A DNA stretch of 64,000 bases from Syntrophomonas sp. DTU019. Lineage in GTDB: Bacteria > Bacillota > Syntrophomonadia > Syntrophomonadales > Syntrophomonadaceae. Made by a program: the position numbers and the translations under genes. The DNA is taken from assembly GCA_913757435.1 (NCBI GenBank), contig CAJYDM010000001.1:186001-250000 (forward strand), read 5' to 3'. Positions 37,641-45,737 of this stretch are shown here, one piece after another. The first letter of the stretch is position 1; each line of letters begins with the position of its first letter. A model generated the notes under the pieces. The model did not search any database and was not told the origin of the DNA. It worked only from the letters and a program-made list of their open reading frames with translations.

Positions 37641-38341
37641 CTATTTCCACCTGTCCTGATATCCAGAGCAAATGGATTATAACTGATGCCTAAGTCAAAG
37701 GCCTCTGACCCCTCAATCCTCTTCAGCCAACCCACCAGGGCATAGGTAAAAGGAGTGGCCAGGACTTCATAAGCCACCTTCCAGGAATACTGAACAGCCA
37801 CCATTCCCAAAAATATCGGTGTGGAGTATATGCCATAAAAGGCTGCCATCATAAATATAGTGGTATCCAAGGCCTGGCCTACCAGGGTAGAGCCAATGGT
37901 CCGGGTCCACAGCCAACGCCCCCTGGTATACACCTTCAACCGCGAAAGTATGACCGAGTTAGAAAATTCACCGACCAGATAGGCCAACAATGAAGCCGCC
38001 ACCAACCGCGGGGTAAAACCGAGAACAGTCAAATAGGCTTGCTCTTGGTCCCAGAAGCCGGGCCCGGGCAGCTTTACGACCGCTATGAAAAATATGGCCA
38101 TAAAGAGGTTAGCGCCAAACCCCAGCCAAATGGTGAGACGTGCTCGTTTAAAACCGTATACTTCGGTTAGCACATCCCCAAAAATATAGGTTATGGGGAA
38201 TAGGAAGAGATCCGCAGTTAAGACCATATCTCCCAGCTGAACCAGTCGCCCGGCAACAATATTGGTAATCAAGAGGCAGGTTATAAACAAACAGGTGATT
38301 AATAGGAACATAACTGAAACTGGTGCGTATCGCGAATGCAC
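37628..38341 (-). CDS. Queuosine precursor transporter, YhhQ/VUT family
   Basis: Integral membrane protein of 237 residues with six or seven helices that imports preQ0, preQ1 or queuine. Family motifs: LLITNIVAGRLV near residue 25, LFLFPITYIFGDVLTEVYGFKRAR near 45, AYLVGEFSNSVILSRLK near 120 and RTIGSTLVGQALDTTIFM near 148. GTG 38341 is used, 11 bases behind AAGGAGG. A preQ1 riboswitch directly upstream supports the substrate assignment. The gene stands alone, and no queuosine biosynthesis genes are in the window. Confidence 0.94.
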   Translation of the reverse strand: MHSRYAPVSVMFLLITCLFITCLLITNIVAGRLVQLGDMVLTADLFLFPITYIFGDVLTEVYGFKRARLTIWLGFGANLFMAIFFIAVVKLPGPGFWDQEQAYLTVLGFTPRLVAASLLAYLVGEFSNSVILSRLKVYTRGRWLWTRTIGSTLVGQALDTTIFMMAAFYGIYSTPIFLGMVAVQYSWKVAYEVLATPFTYALVGWLKRIEGSEAFDLGISYNPFALDIRTGGNRKRG

Positions 38342-38355
38342 TTGAGAATTGTCCT

Positions 38356-38390
38356 CCTTGTTTTTTTAGGCGGGTAGGCTGCGACCGCCG
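38356..38390 (-). ncRNA. preQ1-I riboswitch controlling the YhhQ gene
   Basis: The minus strand reads GGCGGTCGCAGCCTACCCGCC followed by an A-rich tail (TAAAAAAACAAGG; key positions 38389-38356). This matches the compact preQ1 class I aptamer of the Thermoanaerobacter type: P1 stem, TCGCAG loop, CCC for the pseudoknot and A-rich 3' strand. The tail runs into the AAGGAGG ribosome-binding site, so preQ1 binding should block translation. An upstream TAGAAT near 38403 is a possible -10. Confidence 0.9.
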
Positions 38391-38621
38391 TGTCCATTCT
38401 AGCATATTTTCGTATCCCTGTTTAATTAATCAGTGCAGGTGCTGCGCGATACTGCCGCATCCTGAAAAGAGTGTATAAAGCTATATTTGGCGAGCGGGAT
38501 ATTTTGGTTTATTGCCAATAGTAGTAAAATAAGATTAGTATTGCCTGTCTAAAACTATTGAAAGGAGGGTAGGAGAACAACTTTGATGTTTGTGGGGACT
38601 TAAGAAAAGGGTGAAAGTTGA

Positions 38622-39080
38622 GTGAGAGATTCATATGTAGAATGTGCCAGTTGTGAGGTATTTGGATTCTGCACTCAGACTGAGTACGAATGCCAAGCCT
38701 ACTACGCAGGTTTCGGCTGGGAACAGATAAAAGAACCCCCCAGCTGCACAACCTGCTCCGTCAGTATGTGTAGCCAGACTGCCCAGGAGTGCCATGCCTA
38801 TAAAGATATGAACGGCGTTGGCCAGGTGGTTTTTGGCGATGCTGACGATCAGCAAAACCAGTTCCACAAACTACCTGCCAACCTGGGTTTGATGAACTGG
38901 TTCACAGGCGTTATAGAAAGGATCAGTATCGGCGATGTTATGGCCTTAGTAACCATTCGCTGCGGTGATCAGCGTTTGACATCCATGCTTTCATTGCAAA
39001 AGTTTAACGAGATGCAGTGCAAGATCGGAGACACCATCTCGGTTGCTATCAAGGCGGTTAATGTTGTCCTGATGCGCTAA
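38622..39080 (+). CDS. Cysteine-rich protein with C-terminal Mop/TOBE (molbindin-like) domain
   Basis: 152 residues from GTG 38622; AAGGGTGA lies upstream. The N-terminal half carries two similar Cys sets (CASCEVFGFC..C at residues 8-24 and CTTCSVSMC..C at 42-57). This is a likely Fe-S or zinc-binding duplication. The C-terminal part (NWFTGVIERISIGDVMALVTI to IKAVNVVLM; about residues 92-151) matches a Mop domain, which binds molybdate or tungstate oxyanions. The combination is unusual. There is no modABC or molybdoenzyme gene nearby. A strong hairpin follows. The function is unknown; metal storage or sensing is an inference. Confidence 0.75.
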   Translation: MRDSYVECASCEVFGFCTQTEYECQAYYAGFGWEQIKEPPSCTTCSVSMCSQTAQECHAYKDMNGVGQVVFGDADDQQNQFHKLPANLGLMNWFTGVIERISIGDVMALVTIRCGDQRLTSMLSLQKFNEMQCKIGDTISVAIKAVNVVLMR

Positions 39081-39085
39081 TTATA

Positions 39086-39119
39086 TATGCCCCCTAGAAC
39101 ATGTCTAGGGGGCATATTT
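39086..39119. terminator. Hairpin terminator between the Mop protein and stress protein genes
   Basis: TATGCCCCCTAGA at 39086-39098 pairs perfectly with TCTAGGGGGCATA at 39104-39116. The T tract on the plus strand is short (ATTTC). The position between convergent genes suggests use in both directions. Confidence 0.78.
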
Positions 39120-39183
39120 CCAGTCTACCAAACCGATTTTTACACCTTGTTTTTTATGTACCTGTTCCAACGTAAAATTGCTA

Positions 39184-39624
39184 TTAAATAATCAAAACCG
39201 GTATTTTTGAAAGGCGAATAACTTTATCTGTCACACAAGATGCAATCAAAGGTAGCGTTTCCTGGATTCTGTTTAAGCGTCGGCGTTCCATGATTATTAA
39301 ATCATAACCACCTTTTTGGGCTTCTTTTAATATGGAATCGGCGGGATCTCCGGCTAAGAGCAATGTCTTAACCTCGATACCCTTACTTTTTAATTTTTCT
39401 TCATAACATTTTAATAACATCTGGGCTTTCTGTTTTAAAATCCTTTCTTTGTCATTTGCATTTCGTTTTGAGTAATCAACCTTATAGTAATTCCAGATAG
39501 CAATGACGCATATATCACCTAGAATGTTTCTTGCAACCATCTGCTCTATCTTGTGAATCACGCGTTCAGTCGCATCGGAATTATTAACAGCCACTAAAGC
39601 CCTATTAAAGCACCTCTCCTCCAT
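39184..39624 (-). CDS. Universal stress protein (UspA family), diverged ATP site
   Basis: 146 residues with the Usp alpha/beta fold: RALVAVNNSDATERVI at the start, KTLLLAGDPADSILKEA in the middle, and a final KIPVLII strand. The usual ATP-binding signature G-x2-G-x9-G-(S/T) is degraded to MERRRLNRIQETLPLIASCV, so nucleotide binding is doubtful. It is a paralogue of the protein encoded at 39906-40340 (about two thirds identical by eye), indicating tandem duplication. A terminator-like hairpin separates them. Confidence 0.88.
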   Translation of the reverse strand: MEERCFNRALVAVNNSDATERVIHKIEQMVARNILGDICVIAIWNYYKVDYSKRNANDKERILKQKAQMLLKCYEEKLKSKGIEVKTLLLAGDPADSILKEAQKGGYDLIIMERRRLNRIQETLPLIASCVTDKVIRLSKIPVLII

Positions 39625-39800
39625 GGCCTATACCCTCTTTCACTCCCTCTATATTGTTATTCTATGCAAGTAAAGCTAGAACAGGAACATATAATAGATA
39701 TCATGTTATTACGCGCTTAGGCAACCCTATAAACAAAATTTCACTGCAAAATTATCCCCGAATTTAGTATTTGCCGCTGAAATATGCTCAATAAAAGAAA

Positions 39801-39829
39801 GGACAATTGACTACAAATCTCAACCGTCC
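39801..39829 (-). terminator. Probable terminator between the two stress-protein genes
   Basis: On the minus strand GGACGGTTGA pairs, with two G-T wobbles, with TCAATTGTCC, followed by TTTCTTTT. It would end the transporter/Usp transcript before the second Usp gene. Confidence 0.6.
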
Positions 39830-39905
39830 CTTATTAACACGAGCTATATAGATAGTATTATTTAGTTAGAAGTAACAGTTAGAAGTAACTCATTCGCCGC
39901 AAAGG

Positions 39906-40340
39906 TTATTTAACTACCAAGACCGGTATCCGGGAGAGGCGGACGACCTTATCTGATACGCTGGAGGATACTATTTCTTGAAATTTGCTTAAGTGCCTGC
40001 TTCCCATAATTATCAGGTCGTAGTCATCTTTTTGGCTTTCCTCTAAAATAGTATCGGCAGGTTCTCCAGCTAACAGCAATGTTTTTACATCAATACCCTT
40101 ACTCTTCAGTTGCTCTTGATAAAAGTTTAACAAAGCCAGAGCTTTTTCTTTTAGCATTTTTTCTTTGTCGGAAGCATGTAATTTCGAGTAATCAATATTA
40201 TAGTAGTTCCACATCGATATGATGCATATTTCGCCCAAAGCGTCTTTGTCGGCCATTCTCTTTACCTGCTCAATCACCCGTTCAGATAAATCAGAATTGT
40301 TGACCGCCACTAAAACCTTGTTAAAACATTTATCATCCAA
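39906..40340 (-). CDS. Universal stress protein (UspA family)
   Basis: 144 residues. It has KVLVAVNNSDLSERVIEQV, TLLLAGEPADTILEES and MGSRHLSKFQEIVSSSVSDKV, which keeps more of the ATP-binding loop than its paralogue. The final strand is RIPVLVVK. It starts 25 bp after the DUF1646 transporter gene, so both are likely cotranscribed; Usp proteins encoded with transporters often modulate them. Which signal it senses is not visible. Confidence 0.9.
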   Translation of the reverse strand: MDDKCFNKVLVAVNNSDLSERVIEQVKRMADKDALGEICIISMWNYYNIDYSKLHASDKEKMLKEKALALLNFYQEQLKSKGIDVKTLLLAGEPADTILEESQKDDYDLIIMGSRHLSKFQEIVSSSVSDKVVRLSRIPVLVVK

Positions 40341-40365
40341 GTTTTACACCCGCTTTCATATCTAA

Positions 40366-41412
40366 TTATACTGTCCAGAACAGGATTATATAATACATTC
40401 CCATTGTTATCAGACCTAAAGGCACGCCCCACAGTGCCCATTCCTTACTGCTAATCTTTAATTTAGAAGCAGATATGATATTGGGAATGTTGCCCGGAAT
40501 AAGCATTCCGCCACTGAATAATAAACCCATGATTATTGCCTTTACCTGTTCATCAGACATCTGTCTGCTGATTTCCGCTGCAGTTAGAGTGGCGTTGTCC
40601 AGGACGGCTGAAACCATATTAACCCAATACAGTAATTGTGGAGTTAGTCCGAGTACATATTTATCGATGAGAGGATAAAAACCCTCGCCCAAGAAAACCA
40701 GAGCCATCACAAATAGATAAACTTTTAAAGCCCGAATAATAATGGTTCTGATATTATCCGGTTCAAGTATCACGTCATCATCATCAATGTCCATCCCGTT
40801 GTTATTGCCGTTTTTGTGTCCACAGTATAGTAAATAAACCGATCCTAGTATACCGAAACCAATGATAGCCGGAATCACGTAAATGCTCAATAGATGGAAT
40901 AAATAAAAAAATCCTTCATCTAACTTTGAAATCGCGATTGTCGCTAGCGGCTCACCGATAGGGGTTAAAGCAGCACCTGTCCCAATCGAAAAACAGGATA
41001 GGATGCACACTACAATTTTTTGCTTTCTCTTGATAGGCAACAGGTAAATTATCTCTACAAGAATAATTGAAGCTACAATGGCGGTAATTATGCTGGACAA
41101 AAGTCCTAGAACAATAATGATTACCGCTACCAATACGGAAATATTTACTTTTGTCAGGATTTTGTTAATGAAGTTTTGAAAGGGCTTATTCAGCACAAAA
41201 AAACCGGCCCCCGCTACTAACACCGCCAAAGTGATCATAAGCGGTTCTTCCAGTGCCTTAAGCACCAATTCATAACTCATAATTCCAGAAATAATACTGG
41301 CTGCCACACCCATGACAAACAGAAAAGGTTCTAAATTTTCTTCCACCCTCTTACTGATGAAGGGAATAACCAAAACCATAAGCAATACGATAAATAATCC
41401 TGTTATGACCAT
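40366..41412 (-). CDS. DUF1646 family membrane transporter (ion transporter superfamily)
   Basis: 348 residues from ATG 41412, behind GAGGGGAG; ten or more hydrophobic helices. Internal duplicated hairpin motifs LTPIGEPLATIAISKL (about residue 148) and GGMLIPGNIPNIISASKL (about 305) resemble the substrate-binding hairpins of NhaD/ArsB-type transporters. DUF1646 members are predicted cation or anion exporters with no established substrate. The poly-Asp loop (GMDIDDDD) lies in the central cytosolic region. The gene leads the unit with the Usp gene. Confidence 0.83.
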   Translation of the reverse strand: MVITGLFIVLLMVLVIPFISKRVEENLEPFLFVMGVAASIISGIMSYELVLKALEEPLMITLAVLVAGAGFFVLNKPFQNFINKILTKVNISVLVAVIIIVLGLLSSIITAIVASIILVEIIYLLPIKRKQKIVVCILSCFSIGTGAALTPIGEPLATIAISKLDEGFFYLFHLLSIYVIPAIIGFGILGSVYLLYCGHKNGNNNGMDIDDDDVILEPDNIRTIIIRALKVYLFVMALVFLGEGFYPLIDKYVLGLTPQLLYWVNMVSAVLDNATLTAAEISRQMSDEQVKAIIMGLLFSGGMLIPGNIPNIISASKLKISSKEWALWGVPLGLITMGMYYIILFWTV

Positions 41413-41550
41413 TGCAAAATCTCCCCTCAAGCATACCCCCAATAATTACCCTATACACTGCTTATCTTAAGTTTTCAGATCGATACTTGGTATTGTAAAA
41501 GCCTGTCCCTCCCTTCATAACCATAAATCCTAACCGTCCCTACTTGACAT

Positions 41551-42123
41551 TTACAACTTGGTAGCCTTATAAACGCCAGACCGGTTCAAACCCTTGAGTT
41601 CTACCGCCAGTCCGGATATCATCAAGTAAACTTCGTCGGCCCATGATGCCATTATCTGATTGGCACGCCCCATAATATCACGATAATCCCGGGACAATAC
41701 ATCGGCGGGTACAATACCCCAACCGACCTCATTGGTAACCACAAGTACCTGAGCCTCTGAGCGGCGCGCGATTTCGGCTAAACTCTCCACCCGCCGCAGG
41801 ATTTCCTGATGAGACCACCCGGCTGAGCTTAACAGCCAATTAGTCACTAGCAAGGTGAGGCAGTCCAACAAGAATATTCGCCCCGGTCCATCGTATCGTT
41901 GTATAGCCCTTCCCGGATCCTCGGCTTCTTCAAGGGTGATCCAGTCATCAGGACGCCGCAAGCGATGGTGTTCCACTCTCTCCAGCATTTCCTGGTCCTG
42001 AGGGACCAGGGTGGCAATAAAAACGACTGTCTTAGTTGAATTTCTAGCCCATTGTTCGGCAAAGTAGCTCTTGCCACTGCGCGCTGCTCCGGTAATCATA
42101 ATCAGGCCTTTATGACTGGACAA
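41551..42123 (-). CDS. cobU: Adenosylcobinamide kinase / GTP:adenosylcobinamide-phosphate guanylyltransferase
   Basis: Salvages cobinamide by phosphorylating and then guanylylating it for cobalamin assembly. The P-loop is GAARSGKSYFAEQWA. The GTP/cobinamide site motifs include LLDCLTLLVTNWL and VVTNEVGWGIVP, and GRANQIMASWADEVYLMISGL is near the end. About 190 residues from TTG 42123, nine bases behind AAGGAG. ATG 42099 is an alternative. It overlaps the ABC ATPase gene by 14 bp. Linking it to import genes means that imported cobinamide or corrinoid is the likely substrate. Confidence 0.93.
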   Translation of the reverse strand: MSSHKGLIMITGAARSGKSYFAEQWARNSTKTVVFIATLVPQDQEMLERVEHHRLRRPDDWITLEEAEDPGRAIQRYDGPGRIFLLDCLTLLVTNWLLSSAGWSHQEILRRVESLAEIARRSEAQVLVVTNEVGWGIVPADVLSRDYRDIMGRANQIMASWADEVYLMISGLAVELKGLNRSGVYKATKL

Positions 42124-43384
42124 ATGGCAAATCTCCTTCCAAAACAGCCACAGCTTGTAATGGATCCTCAACCACATGTACCCCGCTTTGAAGCAGCTTA
42201 TTGTATATGATGGAAGCCTCACCGCCGGTGTAATCCCGCTCCTCTATTTCGCCTGAGTCGATCACGATCACCGGGGCACCCTGTTCAGCCATTTCCAGTA
42301 CAGCTCTCAGATTCAGCAAATTGCCGCTGCCAAAAGGTATCGGGGCTAGAATAATAAAATCAGCTTTCTGCATGGCTAAACGGTTAAGCTGGTCCTCCTC
42401 CAGGCCGATCTCACTAAATGGGGCTGCTTCAACAACCTTGAAGCCATGGCTTTTGGCTTCCTGCCAATCAGAATCACCGATATTGATGACCCCAGCCGTG
42501 ACCTCCCAGCGGCGCTCTTTCAAGCAATGGAACAGCAGCCCGCAACAACCGCCTCCCCCTACTACATGAACCCGGTAATGGGTATTTTGAGGCCGATGGT
42601 TAAAAGGCTGAATGAGCAGCATGGGCCGACTGCCGGGATGCCGCTGCTCGACCTTGACTTCACAACCATAGACCTCCCTTATGAGATCTTCGTTCAATAC
42701 CTGAGCCGGGCTGCCTGCGGTAAATATACGGCCGTCTTTTAAAACCAGTAGATTGTCGCAGTATTGAGAGGCTAGATTAAGGTCATGCACAACCATCACC
42801 GCAGTCAATCCTTGCTGGTAACGCAGCCGGTTTAGCAGTTCCATGATCTCGATTTGGTAATTTAAATCTAAAAAAGAGGTAGGCTCATCCAGAAACATCA
42901 CCTCTGGTTCCTGTGCTAAAGCTCGAGCGATCAGCACCCGCTGCTTTTCCCCGCCGCTCAATTCAGTCACCAAACGTTCTGCCAGTTGAAGGGTGTTGGT
43001 CTGTCGCAAGGCCTCCCGGACTATTTCCCGATCGCGCTGGCCTTCTCTCTGGAAGCGTTTTAAGTGTGGAATGCGGCCCATCATCACCACCGCTTCTACT
43101 GTAAAGGGGAAGTCCAATCCAGCCTCCTGGGGAACCACGGCCAGGTGCTGGGCCGCCTGCGATGGGCGCATCTCATAAATATCATCTTCTTGGAGCAGTA
43201 TACGGCCACACCTCGGGGGGAGAACCCGGCTCATGGCTTTTAATAAGGTGGATTTGCCAGAACCATTAGGCCCTACAATGCCTAGCAGCTCCCCCTTGTT
43301 AACCTTTAGAGTGGCATCAGCCAGCACCGGGGTCGACCCGTACCCACAGGTTACTCCCATAACATCCAGGATCAATTGTCTCAC
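42110..43384 (-). CDS. Corrinoid/iron ABC transporter ATPase with an extra C-terminal domain
   Basis: 424 residues, about 160 more than a BtuD/FecE ATPase. Residues 1-260 hold Walker [17 protein letters not shown], the signature [15 protein letters not shown] and Walker [16 protein letters not shown]. Residues 275-424 form a separate alpha/beta domain starting [19 protein letters not shown]. It has a glycine-rich loop with two Cys and ends [17 protein letters not shown]. The extra domain looks Rossmann-like; its ligand is unknown. It energises import with the permease and binding protein upstream. It overlaps cobU. Confidence 0.9.
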   Translation of the reverse strand: MRQLILDVMGVTCGYGSTPVLADATLKVNKGELLGIVGPNGSGKSTLLKAMSRVLPPRCGRILLQEDDIYEMRPSQAAQHLAVVPQEAGLDFPFTVEAVVMMGRIPHLKRFQREGQRDREIVREALRQTNTLQLAERLVTELSGGEKQRVLIARALAQEPEVMFLDEPTSFLDLNYQIEIMELLNRLRYQQGLTAVMVVHDLNLASQYCDNLLVLKDGRIFTAGSPAQVLNEDLIREVYGCEVKVEQRHPGSRPMLLIQPFNHRPQNTHYRVHVVGGGGCCGLLFHCLKERRWEVTAGVINIGDSDWQEAKSHGFKVVEAAPFSEIGLEEDQLNRLAMQKADFIILAPIPFGSGNLLNLRAVLEMAEQGAPVIVIDSGEIEERDYTGGEASIIYNKLLQSGVHVVEDPLQAVAVLEGDLPFVQS

Positions 43385-43427
43385 TCCTCAGTTGTCACAC
43401 TAAAATGTCTCTATCTGTCTAATCTGT

Positions 43428-43475
43428 CTATATCTATATCTATATCTATATATTGACTTCTATCTATATATTGAC
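43428..43475. repeat. Short tandem repeat between permease and ATPase genes
   Basis: Four copies of CTATAT at 43428-43451, then a direct repeat of TCTATATATTGAC at 43445-43457 and 43463-43475. The permease stop codon (43460-43462) lies within the repeated tract. Confidence 0.9.
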
Positions 43476-44503
43476 GTCTTGTGTCTGCGCAGCAGATAAA
43501 TGAAGAATGGCCCGCCTATCAATGCGGTAACTACACCAACCGGCAGTTCTTCAGGTGCTATGATGGTGCGGGCAACTATATCAGCTCCCACCATAAAGAT
43601 CGCGCCAGTCAATGCTACCATAGGCAGCAGCACCCTATGGTCTGGCCCGACGACCAGACGCACCACGTGTGGGATAATCAACCCCACAAACCCTATCAAA
43701 CCAGAGACCGAAACCGAGGCCCCGATCAACAGGGCGGAAGCTATCAGCAACATTATTTTGACTCGCTCTACATCGATGCCCAAGTGTTGAGCCTGTTCCT
43801 CTCCGATCAACATGCCGTTTAATTCGCGGGTATATACAAAAGCGATTACTATTCCAATCAAAGCATAAGGCATGAACATCCCTATATACTCCCATCCCCG
43901 GCTGGAGAATCCCCCCAACAGCCAGAAGACCACCTGATGCATCTGATCTCCACTGTAGAACATAGCCAGCGACTGCAAGGCGGAGAGAAAGGAATTGACC
44001 GCTATGCCGGCCAGCAGCAAAGTCATCACCGGCACCCTACCCCCGGTGCGGGCTAGACTGTACACCAAAAAAATGGTCAATATCGCGCACACAAAAGCGA
44101 AGGCCGGAATGCTGTAACTATACTTCAATCCTGTGCTGCCTAAAAGCAGTATGGCGGCTACAGCACCCAAGGCAGAACCGGAAGAAACTCCGATCACATA
44201 CGGGTCGGCCATGGGATTGCGAAATAACCCCTGGAAAATGGCCCCGGCCACCGATAAAGATATACCCACCATCGCTCCCAGTAATACCCGCGGGAAGCGT
44301 ATGCTCCATATGATGATATCGTGAGACAGTGTCTGTCCCTGGTAGTTGATGCTGCTGCCGTTGAGATGTCCATTTATCAGGCTCAGCACTTCACCGGGCG
44401 GGATCCAGACCGCACCGATGCCGATGCCCAGAATGATCAACACGATCAACACCAGAGTTAGCAAACCCATTATTATGGAGACTGGCTTGTTGTTACGCTG
44501 CAT
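43460..44503 (-). CDS. FecCD/BtuC-type ABC permease
   Basis: 347 residues with about ten helices. Family motifs: SIRFPRVLLGAMVGISLSVAGAIFQGLFRNPMADP near residue 70 (key residues R-x-P-R-x-L and N-P-L/M-A-D-P), GIAVNSFLSALQSLAM near 165, and GLIGFVGLIIPHVVRLVVGPDH near 275. It transports cobalamin, cobinamide or a siderophore. The binding protein lies 11 bp upstream and the ATPase is downstream beyond a tandem repeat. The association with cobU favours a corrinoid. Confidence 0.93.
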   Translation of the reverse strand: MQRNNKPVSIIMGLLTLVLIVLIILGIGIGAVWIPPGEVLSLINGHLNGSSINYQGQTLSHDIIIWSIRFPRVLLGAMVGISLSVAGAIFQGLFRNPMADPYVIGVSSGSALGAVAAILLLGSTGLKYSYSIPAFAFVCAILTIFLVYSLARTGGRVPVMTLLLAGIAVNSFLSALQSLAMFYSGDQMHQVVFWLLGGFSSRGWEYIGMFMPYALIGIVIAFVYTRELNGMLIGEEQAQHLGIDVERVKIMLLIASALLIGASVSVSGLIGFVGLIIPHVVRLVVGPDHRVLLPMVALTGAIFMVGADIVARTIIAPEELPVGVVTALIGGPFFIYLLRRHKTSIYR

Positions 44504-44514
44504 CGCTACGTTTC

Positions 44515-45471
44515 CTATTTGAACAGTTCTGGATGGATCGCCCGGGCTACTTGTTCCAGGGCATCAACTGATCTGGGGGTGTAGCGATTGACCAGATTGG
44601 CTTCCAGGCCGACCACGTTCTTATTCTTGACAAAAGTCAGGTGCTGCCAGCCGGGCCGGTTCAATACCTGCTCGGTAGAGGGAGACTTATTGTCACCGTG
44701 TCCGTAGGAATGCATCATAATGTCCGGGTTTTTCTCCAATATGATCTCTTCATTTATCATCGGATACAGATCCTTTGAGGCGCCGATTATATTCTCACCG
44801 CCGGATAATGATATCAGTTCGCCGATTAAGGTATGCTGGGAGGCGCTCATCAGGGGCTCATGCCATATTTCATAGAATACCTGGGGTTTTTTACCCTGGG
44901 CTTGAGCCACCTTTTGAGTGACCGCCTCGACCCGCTGGCGCAGGCCTCCTACCAGGCTCTGGGTGGCCTCTTGCTTACCGGCCGCCGTACCAATAGTGGT
45001 CATGGTCGAAAAAATATCTTCTATAGTCCTGGGAGTAAATACCAGTACTTTGACTCTGGCCGCTTCCAGGGCAGTTATGGTCTGTTGGTGCATATCCCCC
45101 GCCAACACCAAGTCGGGGCTGACCTCGATAATCTTCTCTACACTGGGGGTGGAGAAACCGCCGATTTTAGGCTTGGTTTGAGCTTCTTGAGGATAGTCAC
45201 AGTAAGTCGTGACCCCTACCACACGTTCTCCCAAGCCCAGGGCAAAAAGTATTTCAGTATGGCTTGGCGACAGCGACACTATCCTCTGAGGCTGCTTGTC
45301 CAGTACTACTGTACGCCCGACATCATCGGTAATAGTCATAGGATAGCCTGCACCCGTATCTGGGCTGGTCTGAGGCTGGGTTTGACTTTTTTCACACCCT
45401 GTCGAGTGAGCTAATAGCAATACCATTAAACATAGAGCAGCGATCCTCTTCACTCTGCTATACAATACCAC
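44515..45471 (-). CDS. ABC transporter substrate-binding lipoprotein, BtuF/FecB type
   Basis: About 318 residues. The lipoprotein signal has LCLMVLLLAHSTGC. The mature domain opens with MTITDDVGRTVVLDKQPQRIVSLSPSHTEILFALG (residues from about 50; the key features are D-x-x-G-R and the S-L-S-P turn). It continues with PDLVLAGDMHQ and ends near ARAIHPELF. The start is GTG 45471 or TTG 45465; AAAAGGAGACG precedes both. It is the first gene of the leftward uptake operon. Corrinoid specificity is inferred from cobU in the same operon. Confidence 0.92.
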   Translation of the reverse strand: MVLYSRVKRIAALCLMVLLLAHSTGCEKSQTQPQTSPDTGAGYPMTITDDVGRTVVLDKQPQRIVSLSPSHTEILFALGLGERVVGVTTYCDYPQEAQTKPKIGGFSTPSVEKIIEVSPDLVLAGDMHQQTITALEAARVKVLVFTPRTIEDIFSTMTTIGTAAGKQEATQSLVGGLRQRVEAVTQKVAQAQGKKPQVFYEIWHEPLMSASQHTLIGELISLSGGENIIGASKDLYPMINEEIILEKNPDIMMHSYGHGDNKSPSTEQVLNRPGWQHLTFVKNKNVVGLEANLVNRYTPRSVDALEQVARAIHPELFK

Positions 45472-45737
45472 CGTCTCCTTTTCCCCCCGAATAAAGCATT
45501 CCCCTATGTACAAGAACCTTTCTTTTCATTTTATTGCAAGTGTTGCAGTTTGACAACTTGAAGCAGGTGGGTGGTAAAAGCTTTAGCAGACCAATTATAC
45601 AGGCAATCCTGGGGAAAGCCTGCGGCGACCTGGTTCAGTCTCAGTCAGCTTGACCAGCATTGCCTGGCTTGCCAAAACCGTCTGAATAAGACACAATAAA
45701 TCTAAGTTTACCTGCCGATTCAGGAGGGATGTGTACA

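Noticed and set aside
45540-45728. Cobalamin riboswitch upstream of the uptake operon
   Set aside because: The conserved B12 box and GCCACTG-type elements could not be found on either strand, so the region is reported only as an unassigned structured leader.
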